A stretch of 62,420 bases of DNA from Bryobacterales bacterium (lineage in GTDB: Bacteria > Acidobacteriota > Terriglobia > Bryobacterales > Bryobacteraceae): assembly GCA_003167255.1 (NCBI GenBank), contig PMTR01000133.1:1-62420 (forward strand). The letters are read 5' to 3'. Numbering within the stretch: the stretch's first letter is position 1; each line of letters starts with the position of its first letter. The notes beneath the pieces are model-generated. The model saw only the letters and a list, made by a program, of their open reading frames with translations, did not search any database and was not told the DNA's origin. The translations under genes and the position numbers were made by a program. Shown piece after piece: positions 50,289-58,594 of this stretch.

Positions 50289-50353
50289 AACCATCGCTAA
50301 CTATCGAGATCCTAGACCGGGACCAGTGCGGCAGTCAAACTGGGGAAGGCTCC

Positions 50354-51019
50354 ATGCCTCCACACCGCTACTACTTCCCCGCCCTGGCTACCTTGGCTGC
50401 GGGCCTCGCTGCCATGGCTCAGGCTCAGACGCAACCGGCCTCGGCGGAACAAGGCATCGCCAGTTGGTATGGCGGACCATTCGAAGGACAACGCGCCGCC
50501 AGCGGCGAAACCTACCGCCAGGCGGAGCTTACGGCAGCCCACAGAACGCTGGCTTTCGGCACGAAGGTGCGTGTGCGGCGCCTCGATTCCGGTCAAAGCG
50601 TGGTCGTGCGGATCAATGACCGGGGACCTTACGTTGCCAGCCGCATCATCGATCTTTCTTATGCGGCGGCACGCGGCCTCGGCATGACGCATCCCGGCCT
50701 GGTGCCGGTGGCCGTCGAAGTCGTGCAGGCCCCGGTCTCCAGCCAGGTTTCGCTGTTCGCCGTGCAGGCCGGAACCTTTCGCGACCCGGCGAACGCAGGC
50801 CGCACGCTCGCCCTCATGCAGCAGAAATACGGCGTGGCGCGGATCGTGCCACTACATCGTGAAGTGGATCTTTACCTGGTGGTGGTTGGCGAGGCGGCAA
50901 CGCAGGTCGATGCCGAAAAGCTGGCGAAGACCGTGCGGACCAGCGGCAAAGCCTACGAATCGGCCTTCGTGGTCCGCGTGGACTCACGGTGGGACAGGCC
51001 TCCTGGCCTGTCATTCTGA
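50354..51019 (+). CDS. rlpA: RlpA-like septal ring lytic transglycosylase with SPOR domain
   Basis: The 221-residue exported protein has a signal peptide (LATLAAGLAAMAQAQ) and a double-psi beta-barrel at about residues 32-115. Family motifs are GIASWYGGPFEGQRAASGE, ELTAAHRTLAFGTKVRV and NDRGPYVASRIIDLSYAAA. A C-terminal SPOR domain (about residues 130-210) targets denuded glycan at the septum. RlpA cleaves glycan strands lacking stem peptides. The last nine residues (WDRPPGLSF) and stop are encoded by a REP-like arm at 50989-51012, so the natural C terminus has been replaced. GGGGAAGG precedes the ATG. Confidence 0.9.
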   Translation: MPPHRYYFPALATLAAGLAAMAQAQTQPASAEQGIASWYGGPFEGQRAASGETYRQAELTAAHRTLAFGTKVRVRRLDSGQSVVVRINDRGPYVASRIIDLSYAAARGLGMTHPGLVPVAVEVVQAPVSSQVSLFAVQAGTFRDPANAGRTLALMQQKYGVARIVPLHREVDLYLVVVGEAATQVDAEKLAKTVRTSGKAYESAFVVRVDSRWDRPPGLSF

Positions 51020-51074
51020 TCCAACGCACGCGCTATTTGTAACACGAGGAGACAGGCCAGGAGGCCTGTCCCAC
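50989..51074. repeat. BIME-like pair, GTGGGAC heads, one arm inside rlpA
   Basis: The left arm at 50989-51012 begins GTGGGACAGGCCTCC. The right arm at 51051-51074 is its exact inverse over 24 bases and ends CTGTCCCAC. Each arm contains the hairpin AGGCC...GGCCT. The left arm overlaps the 3' end of rlpA. Confidence 0.85.
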
Positions 51075-51090
51075 TCGCGTACTAAGCGTT

Positions 51091-52950
51091 CTACTTCGGG
51101 CAGCCGAGCGCTTTGACTTCGGACGCCGGCAAGCTGTGGGTGGCCGGAATTCCGGCGGGCATGTCCGCGCCGCCCGGCACGAACCAGATTTCGACGCGGC
51201 GGAACGGAGCGTTCTTGTCTTTGACCGTCACGGCCTGACCGCTTTTCTCCTTCACGTCGGTGGAGGTACCGCAGAAAGCCGACTTGGTGGGTGACGCTTG
51301 ATCGGTGCCCACGGTGGCGCTGCCGATACGGCTGAGTTCCAGTTGCGGGCAGATGCCGGTCCCGGCGCTCAGCACGGCAGCGGCGTTCAACACGCGTTGC
51401 GCATCCAGTTTGGACGCCGCTCTACCTTTTTCGTGGATATCGCGATGTCCGATGAGAACGACTTTGGCGTTGGGGTCGTCGCGCAACATGGGCGTCAATT
51501 GCTCCAGCAGCAGGCGCTTGGCGCAATTGTTCACGCGGGCGCTGTTGGCCGGGTAGACGATGTCATCGAGGCGCCGCGCTACCGGTTGCAGGGTTACCGT
51601 AACGCTGGCGTTGGCCGTACCGATTCCGCCCTTCTGGTCGGTTGCGGTAGCGATAAGGGTCACCACTCTGGTCTGCAGCTTCGAACGATTGCTCATGTCG
51701 AAGCGCACGCCGGTGGAATCGAAGCTGCCGTTTGAGATGGCGCCTTCGCTGGCGGTGTACTGGATGGTGCTGCTGATACCGCACTCGGAAGTGAAGGCGC
51801 TGGCCGAGACGGGCACTCTGCCGCCGTACGCGATGGTCGACGGGGAAACGTTGAAGGTCACAAGCGGCGGGCGATACTGGCGGATGTTAATGATGGCCGC
51901 GTCCGAGGTGCTTGAGGCGAGCCCGAGCCCACCCTTCCCATCGCTAACGCCTGCCACGCTCACGCGAACCGTGACGTTCTGCGCGCCCGAGACACCCTGC
52001 GTCCGCGGGCTAAAGCTCGGGATGGTGGCGCCCGGGACCGGTTGGCCGTTCACAAACCACTGGTATTCAGGCGTCTGGCTGGAAGGCCAACCGCTGGCCG
52101 AAACCGTGAGACCTACGGTCTCACCGGGGCACACGTCGTGCGCGCCCTGAATGGGAGCAACGCGAATCACGACGGCCGGTGGCGGCGGTGGTGGCGGCGG
52201 AGGAGGAGGCGGCGGTGGCGGAACGAAATCCGACTTGATGCCCCAGCGGAAAACCACGCCCGCTTCGAGTTGCAGCGCGCTAGCGTTGTGCGCCCGGTTC
52301 ATGTACACGCCACCGGGGCCGGCCGGCACGTCGAGCAGGGTGAAGCTGGGCCGCTCGGCATACAGGCCGCGCGCATCCAGCCGGAATCCGACTTTGCGCG
52401 AAGCATTGAACTTCAGTCCCAGACCATAGGAAAGCCCCGGACCGTACTTGGAGCGCAGCTTATAAGGATTCGGGAACTGCGGCGTGCTCACGGTATTGCC
52501 CAGCGGATCAAAATCCACGAAGGCTCCGCCTAGCGTGGCAAAGGGCCGGACCTTCGATTCCCGCCTGGTGAAGTAGAGCAGCCCGTTGGCGTTGAACTGG
52601 AAGTTGTGGACACTCGTCTTGATCCAATTCGAGGTCATGTACGGCTGCAATTCCAGACTGTTCGAGGCGAAGGCGAATCCTTCTTCGAGTCCTAAGTATT
52701 TCCAGAGATCCTCGGTGAGCCGCACGCCGAAAATCGGGCCCTTATCGAATTGGTAAACCCGGGCGTCGCTGCCCTGATAAAGCTGAAAAACCTGGGCACC
52801 GCCAAAAATGCTGAAATCGTACCGCGAATAGTAATCGCCTGCCGGTGGAGTCGCCGACGTGTTGGTCTGCGACATGGCAGGAAATGCAAGAGCAAGTGCC
52901 ACAAGAGGCACGTAGAGTAGCAGAAGCTGTCTTGATTTTGATTTAACCAC
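51091..52950 (-). CDS. OmpA-type outer membrane protein with beta-barrel, Ig-like and OmpA domains
   Basis: The 619-residue outer-membrane protein has a signal peptide (LLLYVPLVALALAFPAMSQ). A predicted eight-stranded barrel spans about residues 40-240 (DFSIFGGAQVFQLYQ; GLSYGLGLKFNASRKVGFRLD). A run of about fifteen Pro residues follows, then two Ig/CARDB-like beta domains (IQGAHDVCPGETVGLTVSASG; FNVSPSTIAYGG). A peptidoglycan-binding OmpA-like domain ends the protein (KVVLIGHRDIHEKG; RRVEIWFVPGG). The OmpA domain is unusual in having several Cys residues (NNCAKRL, GICPQ, AFCGTS). It anchors the outer membrane to the wall. It is transcribed alone. Confidence 0.85.
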   Translation of the reverse strand: MVKSKSRQLLLLYVPLVALALAFPAMSQTNTSATPPAGDYYSRYDFSIFGGAQVFQLYQGSDARVYQFDKGPIFGVRLTEDLWKYLGLEEGFAFASNSLELQPYMTSNWIKTSVHNFQFNANGLLYFTRRESKVRPFATLGGAFVDFDPLGNTVSTPQFPNPYKLRSKYGPGLSYGLGLKFNASRKVGFRLDARGLYAERPSFTLLDVPAGPGGVYMNRAHNASALQLEAGVVFRWGIKSDFVPPPPPPPPPPPPPPPAVVIRVAPIQGAHDVCPGETVGLTVSASGWPSSQTPEYQWFVNGQPVPGATIPSFSPRTQGVSGAQNVTVRVSVAGVSDGKGGLGLASSTSDAAIINIRQYRPPLVTFNVSPSTIAYGGRVPVSASAFTSECGISSTIQYTASEGAISNGSFDSTGVRFDMSNRSKLQTRVVTLIATATDQKGGIGTANASVTVTLQPVARRLDDIVYPANSARVNNCAKRLLLEQLTPMLRDDPNAKVVLIGHRDIHEKGRAASKLDAQRVLNAAAVLSAGTGICPQLELSRIGSATVGTDQASPTKSAFCGTSTDVKEKSGQAVTVKDKNAPFRRVEIWFVPGGADMPAGIPATHSLPASEVKALGCPK

Positions 52951-52986
52951 TGTAATCTTCCCCCAAACTTAACTATTTTAACGCGG

Positions 52987-54960
52987 TTATTGGCCGGACG
53001 CGGTGTTATACAGAACACCGCGCCGGGGGAACCAGGCGAACAACCGATCCGGGGCGGCCGGCAAAATGAGCAGTGCGGCCGGATAGGAACCGTCGCGGCC
53101 GGTGTCGTTCAAGGGCCGCCAAACCAGCCCGCCATCGATCGAGCGCCACACCACGCCGCCTTGCACCGCGAAGAATTCCGCGGCGTTTTGGGGATGGGCG
53201 ATCACGGCGCTGACGGTCCCGGCATCAAGGCCGCCCGTGGCCATCAAGCTCCAGGTGCGGCAGCCATCCGTGGAACGGAACAGCCCATGAGACGAGGCAG
53301 CCAGCACCGTGGGCGCACCGGCATTCCGCACGGCCACGCTATACCATTGGATTCCCGGGGCCGGCGTGCCGCAGGCGGCGAAGGTGCGTCCGGCATCGAA
53401 GCTGGCGAAGGCCCCGCTATCGGTGACTGCAGCCACGCCGGAATCGGGGGACGCCTGGAGCAGCCGGACGTGGGTGGCGGTGGCGGTTTCCCTGGCGATC
53501 GCCTGGGTCCAGGTGGCCCCATCGTCCAGGCTGAGGAACAGGCCGGAACTGGTTCCCGCCAGCAGGCTGTCCGGTTTGCCCGCGGCTTTTCGCTCGACGG
53601 TCGCGAGGGCCGTTACGCTGGCGTTGGCGGGCGCGGCCACTTCCGCCCAGGAGCGGCCGGAATCGGACGACTTCCAGAGGCCCTGGTAGGCGGCGGCGAA
53701 AACCACCTGCGGCCGGCCGGGCATGGCGGCGGTCAGCAGCAGATTCTGGTGACCCGTCAAGCCCGCGCCGCCCGCCGGCAGGAGATGCGCGCCGAGATCG
53801 CTGCTCACATACAGGCCGCCGGCGCCGGTATCGTAAGCCGTGCTGACGTAGAGCAGGCCGCCGGCTCCGGAAATTCCCGTCACGGTGCGATTGGCAAAAC
53901 CGCGATTGCTTTCACGGAGGGTTTCACCACCGTCCGTCGAAACCATCAGCCCCGCGGTGGCGGAGGCAAAATACATCCAGCCGGGGCGCGACGGGTCGAA
54001 GGCGATCGACTTCACGCTGGCGCCGGAAACCTTGTGGAAGGCTGCTCCGGCGTTGGACGATTTCAGCAGTCCCGCGCTGGTGGCCGCGAAAACCGTGTCC
54101 GGGTGGCGTGGATCGAGCGTGACAAGGTAGGTGCGGAAGGCGCTCACGGGAGTGGCCAGGCGCGTCCATTGTCTTCCTGCCGTGATACTGCGATAAGCGC
54201 CACTACAGGCGCTGGCGTATACGATGGGTGGGCGCGAGGGATTGACGGAGATGCTGAAGACGTCGGAATCGTCCAGCATTCCATCGTGGATGGATTGCCA
54301 GGTGGCGCCGCCATCGATGGTGCGCCACGGCAGGTGCGTGGTGCCGGCGTAGAGGACCTCGCTATGCACCGGATCAAAAGCCAGGGCGACCACCGGGCGC
54401 AATTCGGCATTCTCTTGGGGTGAGATGCGGCGCCAGCTTTCGCCGTCATCACGGCTCAGAAAAATGCCATCGGCGGCGCCCGCCGCCATCACTTGCGGGT
54501 TAATTTCCCAGATGGCCAGCGACCAGACCGCTTTCCCCTTGAGCCCCGGGAGCAGGGTCCAGGACGCGCCGCCATCGACGGTGCGATACAGGCCCGAATT
54601 CCAGGCGATGTCGCTTTCGATCCCCACGTACCAGACGCCGGGGCGGCGGCGATCGATCTCCAAAACGTGCAGCGTTCCCGACAACTCCGCCGGAAACGCC
54701 AGGTGCGTCCAGGATGCGCCGCTGTCGGTGGAGCGGTAGAGCAAGCCGTCGCGGGTGGCGGCCAGCACCGTGCCGGCGTGGTTGGGATCGGCGCGCACCA
54801 CTTCCGCCGCTCCGCCGAATGGACCGATAGCATGCCACTGCGCATGGGCCGATATGGCGAGGAGCGTCGGGACAAGCAGCCGGAACAACTGTGTGGCGCA
54901 CGCACTCGTGCGTGCCGCGTCGGCACTCCTGCCGACGCTTGGTCCCGGCAGACTGTCCAT
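52987..54960 (-). CDS. Secreted BNR-repeat / sialidase-like propeller protein
   Basis: The protein of about 633-657 residues is built of at least nine Asp-box (BNR) motifs: STDSGASWT, TVDGGASWT, SRDDGESWR, TIDGGATWQ, SSDSGRSWA, SLDDGATWT, STDGCRTWS and others. They form one or two seven-bladed propellers. No sialidase active-site triad is visible. The likely start is either ATG 54960, which lies inside a BIME-like element and would give a repeat-encoded N terminus, or TTG 54888, which gives an immediate signal peptide (FRLLVPTLLAISAHAQ). The frame runs on to 56031, but that extension overlaps the dehydratase gene and was rejected. Confidence 0.8.
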   Translation of the reverse strand: MDSLPGPSVGRSADAARTSACATQLFRLLVPTLLAISAHAQWHAIGPFGGAAEVVRADPNHAGTVLAATRDGLLYRSTDSGASWTHLAFPAELSGTLHVLEIDRRRPGVWYVGIESDIAWNSGLYRTVDGGASWTLLPGLKGKAVWSLAIWEINPQVMAAGAADGIFLSRDDGESWRRISPQENAELRPVVALAFDPVHSEVLYAGTTHLPWRTIDGGATWQSIHDGMLDDSDVFSISVNPSRPPIVYASACSGAYRSITAGRQWTRLATPVSAFRTYLVTLDPRHPDTVFAATSAGLLKSSNAGAAFHKVSGASVKSIAFDPSRPGWMYFASATAGLMVSTDGGETLRESNRGFANRTVTGISGAGGLLYVSTAYDTGAGGLYVSSDLGAHLLPAGGAGLTGHQNLLLTAAMPGRPQVVFAAAYQGLWKSSDSGRSWAEVAAPANASVTALATVERKAAGKPDSLLAGTSSGLFLSLDDGATWTQAIARETATATHVRLLQASPDSGVAAVTDSGAFASFDAGRTFAACGTPAPGIQWYSVAVRNAGAPTVLAASSHGLFRSTDGCRTWSLMATGGLDAGTVSAVIAHPQNAAEFFAVQGGVVWRSIDGGLVWRPLNDTGRDGSYPAALLILPAAPDRLFAWFPRRGVLYNTASGQ

Positions 54961-55017
54961 AGCCAAGCAGGGTGTCGAGAAGAGTCTCGACACGGCACGC
55001 ACGAGTGCGTGCGCCAC
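54893..55017. repeat. BIME-like pair, GTGGCGC heads
   Basis: The left arm at 54893-54916 begins GTGGCGCACGCACTCG. The right arm at 54994-55017 is its perfect inverse over 24 bases. Inner palindromes are GTCGGCACTCCTGCCGAC and GTGTCGAGAAGAGTCTCGAC. Related sequence lies at 5469-5512. The element covers the start region of the BNR gene. Confidence 0.85.
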
Positions 55018-55052
55018 ATCATCGGGCCACAGGTGAGGAATGCGCGCCAGCC

Positions 55053-55994
55053 TCAAGCTTCCGCCACCAGCTTGGAAAACTTGTCCAGATCGATGTTGCC
55101 GCCGGAGACGATCGCCACGACTTTGCCGCTGCCGGCGCGGCCCGAAAGCGCCGCCGCCACCGCGCAGGCCGCGGCGCCCTCCACGATCACGCGATTGCGC
55201 TCGGCCACCAGCTTCATAGCGGCCGCGGCGGACTGCAAGGTCACTACCAGCGAACCGTCCAGCAGCCCGCGTGCGCGCTCGAACATATTGGCGAAGACCA
55301 CCTTGGCGCCGATGCCGTCCACAAACGAAGGCCGGTAATCCACCGGAACCGGTTCGCCGGCAGCGAGCGACGCCGCCAGTGGCGCAGCGGTTTCCACTTC
55401 CGCTGCGTAGATTCTTACCTGCGGCGCAACCTGGCGCAGTACGGCCGCGATGCCGCAGGAAAGGCCTCCGCCGCCCCAGGGAATGACCACTGCCTCGAGG
55501 TCCGGCAGATCCTCCAGTAACTCCAGGGCGATGGTTCCATTCCCAGCCATGACATCCAGGTCGTCGAAGGCGTGAATGAATGTGGCGTCCACTCCGGGGT
55601 AGGTGCGCGTCTCGAAGGTGCGCCACCAATCGGCAAACGGGGCCAGGATCACACGCCCGCCCATGCGCTCCACGGCGCGGATCTTGGTGGCGGGCGCCGT
55701 ATCCGGAGCCACGATGGTGGCCGGCACGCCCAGCCGCCGCGCGCAGAAGGCCACGCCTTGCGCCATGTTGCCCGCCGATGCCGTCAGCACGCCGCGCGCC
55801 AATTGTTCCCGCGGCGTGCGCGCCATCACGTTGCTGGCGCCGCGAATCTTGAACGAGCCGATGGGCTGCAGGTTTTCCAGCTTCAGGTAGAGCTCGACCG
55901 CGGCATCCGCACCGCACCGCACCAGCGGCGTGCGCACCGCCGCCCCGGCGATATTGCGGCGCGCTTCCTCCACCTGCTCCAGCGTGATGAGCAT
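55053..55994 (-). CDS. Threonine dehydratase / serine racemase-like PLP enzyme
   Basis: The 313-residue fold-type II PLP enzyme has the Schiff-base Lys in IGSFKIRGASNV. The substrate loop is LTASAGNMAQGVA, the phosphate cradle GGGGLSCGIAAVL and the C-terminal SGGNIDLDKF. There is no ACT or regulatory domain, which fits catabolic threonine dehydratase, serine racemase or related enzymes rather than biosynthetic IlvA. The start is ATG at 55994 (MLITLEQVEEARRNI). It is flanked by two repeat pairs, so it is probably monocistronic. Confidence 0.88.
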   Translation of the reverse strand: MLITLEQVEEARRNIAGAAVRTPLVRCGADAAVELYLKLENLQPIGSFKIRGASNVMARTPREQLARGVLTASAGNMAQGVAFCARRLGVPATIVAPDTAPATKIRAVERMGGRVILAPFADWWRTFETRTYPGVDATFIHAFDDLDVMAGNGTIALELLEDLPDLEAVVIPWGGGGLSCGIAAVLRQVAPQVRIYAAEVETAAPLAASLAAGEPVPVDYRPSFVDGIGAKVVFANMFERARGLLDGSLVVTLQSAAAAMKLVAERNRVIVEGAAACAVAAALSGRAGSGKVVAIVSGGNIDLDKFSKLVAEA

Positions 55995-56005
55995 TCTTCT
56001 GTATC

Positions 56006-56074
56006 GTGGGGCAGGCGCTTTCGCCTGCCAACCCTAGAGGTTGCGCAGTTGGCAGGCGAAAGCGCCTGCCCCAC
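56006..56074. repeat. BIME-like pair, GTGGGGC heads
   Basis: The left arm at 56006-56031 begins GTGGGGCAGGCGCTTTCG and the right arm at 56049-56074 is its perfect inverse over 26 bases. A single copy of the same unit lies inside the TMTC-like gene at 33742-33769. The pair sits between the S9 peptidase and dehydratase genes. Confidence 0.9.
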
Positions 56075-56085
56075 GTCCATGGCGC

Positions 56086-58500
56086 CTATTCCCCGCCGCC
56101 TCCGGGAGGACCGACGGCCGCGGGACGCATTTCGAACTCCTTCGGGGGTTCGGCGCCCATCAGGTAGCGCACAAAGTAATCCCACCTTCGCCGCGTCATG
56201 TAGTTCGAGTCCGCTCCATAGCCGTGCTGCCGGTTGGGGAAGAGGATCAGGTCGAAATCCTTGTTCGCCTTGATCAGCTCGCTCACTACCAGCAGCGTGT
56301 TGTACGGCGGCACGTTGTTGTCCACGGTGCCGTGCGCCAGTAGCAGATGGCCCTTCAGGTTCTTGGCGAAGTTCTGGTTGGCCTGGTTGTCGTATGGGCT
56401 GTTGCCGCCGGGCTTCTTCTCGTCGAGGCCCATCCACTTCTCCGCCCAATCGTCCTCGTAAACGCGGTTGTCGTGGTTGCCGGATTCGGAAATGCCCACC
56501 TTGAAGAAATCCGGGTAGTGGAACATAGCCCCGGCGGTGGCGTAGCCGCCGCCCGAATGACCGTAGATGCCTACCTTTTCGATATCGATCCACGGATACT
56601 TGCGCGCCAACTCCTTCATGCCCGCCACCTGGTCCGGCAGGGTGTTGTCGCCCATGTCGCCGAAATAGGCTTCGTGAAACTTTTTCGATCGCGAGGGCGT
56701 GCCCATGCCGTCGATCTCGACGACGACGAAGCCCAACTCGGCGAGCGCCTGGCAATCGCCGCGCGCCACCGAGAAACTGCGGCTCCCCACGCTGCCCGTC
56801 TGCGGTCCGGGATAAATGTGGTTGATGATGGGGTATTTCTTCGCGGCGTCCAGGTTGGCAGGCTTGAACATCAGGCCGTAGATATCGGTCACGCCGTCGC
56901 GCGCCTTCATGGTGATGGGCTGCGGCGGCTTCCAGCCGGAGTCCAGCAGCTTGGAGATATCGGCCTTCTCAAGCGGCGTCACGAGTCTTCCGGTAGCGTC
57001 GCGCAGCGCGGCCACCGGCGGCACGTCCGGCTTCGAATACGTGTCCACAAAGTACTTGAAGCTGGGCGACCACTCGACGGCGTGGTTGCCATCGTCGGGC
57101 GTCAGCAGCATCTGGTGCTTGCCGTCGAAGCCGACGCTGTAGAGGTGCGTGAAGTACGGATCGCGGCCCTTCTCCTTGCCCACGCCTTGGAAATAGATCA
57201 CGCGGTTCTTCTCATCCAGCCGGTTAATCTGCGTGACGTTGCCTTCGCCCGTGGTGATCTGGTTCTTCAACTTGCCGGTGGTCAGATCGTAGAGATAGAG
57301 CTGCCCCCAATTGGATTGCTCGCTGAACCAGATGAATTCATTGGTGTCGGGCAGATAGTGCCAGTTCATGCGGCCGGCGCCCGATTCATAGAACGTCGCG
57401 GTCTTTTCCTCAAACACATCGCGAACCGCGCCGGTCGCGGCATCGGCGATTTTGAGCTGCTCCACCTTGTGGTCGCGGGAGGTGGAAACGAACATCAATT
57501 GCGTCCCGTCCGAGTTCCACTGGACGTCCATGGTGCCGGCGCACTTGATGTCGTCGCAAAGCGTCGAGCGGTGCTGATCGGCCGGCATCTGCAGGCGCAC
57601 CACTTTAGGAACGGTGACGTCGATAACCACGCGCTGGATAGTGGTGACGATTTTGTCTCCGGGCAGCGGGTATTTCCAGGCCTGCAGCGTGGGGTGGCCC
57701 ACGGTGGTGTTGACCAGGTACATTTCGCCAACGCCGCGCTGATCCTGCTGGTAGGTCGCGATCTTCTTCGAATCGGGCGACCAGAGGACCACGGCATTGT
57801 TGCTGGCGGTCCATCCGGCGTTGTCGGTCGAGTATCCAAAATCCTTCTCGCCATCGGTGGTGAGCTGGGTCTCTTTGCCGCTGGCGACGTCGCGCATCCA
57901 CAGGTTATTGTCGCGGATGAAAACACTGCTCTTGTTGTCGGGCGAAAGGGCTCCGCCGCCCGCGGGGCCGCGTCCGCCACCTCCTCCTCCGCCGCGTCCT
58001 CCCCTGCCCCCACGCGCCCCACCCGCGGGCGCCGCCGGGGCCGGATTCGGATCGATGGCGCAGGACACGCCCTGGCGGTCGCATTTCCAGTATTTGTCGC
58101 CGGCGGTGAACGAGACCGAGAGCGAATCCGTCGAAAGGGTAAAGGATTGGAACGGCAGATGGGCGCCGTCATATTTCGCGCCCGACGCGGTGGATAGCGT
58201 GGCAGCCAGCTTCGCATGGTCGAAGGCCAACTCGCGGGTTCCCTTGGCCGGATCCACCAGCACGAACTCGCTGCCCTCGGCGGTAGTATTTCGATACCAG
58301 AAGCGCTCGTCGGCGAGCCACACTGGCCGCACGCCCGACCGATAGACGAGCGCCCCCAGGCCATTACCCATGAATTTCTCGGCGCGAGAGTAATCGTCGG
58401 CGGTTACGGCGCGCGTCTGGGCCAGTGCCGGCAAGGCCGCGGATCCCAGGGCCAGAGTGAGAGTGAGAGAAAGGTTTCGGTTCACAGGCCGCATCATCAC
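56086..58500 (-). CDS. S9B family dipeptidyl-peptidase IV-like peptidase
   Basis: The 804-residue exported serine peptidase has a signal peptide (LTLTLALGSAALPALAQ). The N-terminal beta-propeller is DPP-IV type (residues about 100-510). The alpha/beta-hydrolase domain has the nucleophile in GIYGHSGGGYATAG near residue 645, the Asp in LAHGTVDNNVPPYN and the His in NRQHGYG. A Gly/Arg-rich loop (ARGGRGGRGGGGGGGRGP) interrupts the propeller at about residues 160-180. It probably degrades peptides in the periplasm. Start ATG at 58500. It is likely transcribed alone, with a BIME-like pair after its stop. Confidence 0.93.
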   Translation of the reverse strand: MMMRPVNRNLSLTLTLALGSAALPALAQTRAVTADDYSRAEKFMGNGLGALVYRSGVRPVWLADERFWYRNTTAEGSEFVLVDPAKGTRELAFDHAKLAATLSTASGAKYDGAHLPFQSFTLSTDSLSVSFTAGDKYWKCDRQGVSCAIDPNPAPAAPAGGARGGRGGRGGGGGGGRGPAGGGALSPDNKSSVFIRDNNLWMRDVASGKETQLTTDGEKDFGYSTDNAGWTASNNAVVLWSPDSKKIATYQQDQRGVGEMYLVNTTVGHPTLQAWKYPLPGDKIVTTIQRVVIDVTVPKVVRLQMPADQHRSTLCDDIKCAGTMDVQWNSDGTQLMFVSTSRDHKVEQLKIADAATGAVRDVFEEKTATFYESGAGRMNWHYLPDTNEFIWFSEQSNWGQLYLYDLTTGKLKNQITTGEGNVTQINRLDEKNRVIYFQGVGKEKGRDPYFTHLYSVGFDGKHQMLLTPDDGNHAVEWSPSFKYFVDTYSKPDVPPVAALRDATGRLVTPLEKADISKLLDSGWKPPQPITMKARDGVTDIYGLMFKPANLDAAKKYPIINHIYPGPQTGSVGSRSFSVARGDCQALAELGFVVVEIDGMGTPSRSKKFHEAYFGDMGDNTLPDQVAGMKELARKYPWIDIEKVGIYGHSGGGYATAGAMFHYPDFFKVGISESGNHDNRVYEDDWAEKWMGLDEKKPGGNSPYDNQANQNFAKNLKGHLLLAHGTVDNNVPPYNTLLVVSELIKANKDFDLILFPNRQHGYGADSNYMTRRRWDYFVRYLMGAEPPKEFEMRPAAVGPPGGGGE

Positions 58501-58594
58501 ACCGAATCGGGCCGGAAGTCAAGACCGGGCGTCAGACCGCGCGCCAGCGCCCGCTGTCAGCGCCCCCGGACGGTTTATGTTAGCTTAAACACCA

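Noticed and set aside
52195-52250. GGC/GGT tract that looks like a microsatellite
   Set aside because: It encodes the polyproline linker of the OmpA-type protein and stays in frame.
54961-56031. A long N-terminal extension of the BNR protein
   Set aside because: It overlaps the dehydratase gene on the same strand in another frame and reads as Arg/Gly-rich shadow sequence.
56347-58197. A 616-residue open frame on the plus strand opposite the S9 peptidase
   Set aside because: Shadow of the peptidase gene with low-complexity sequence and no recognisable domain.
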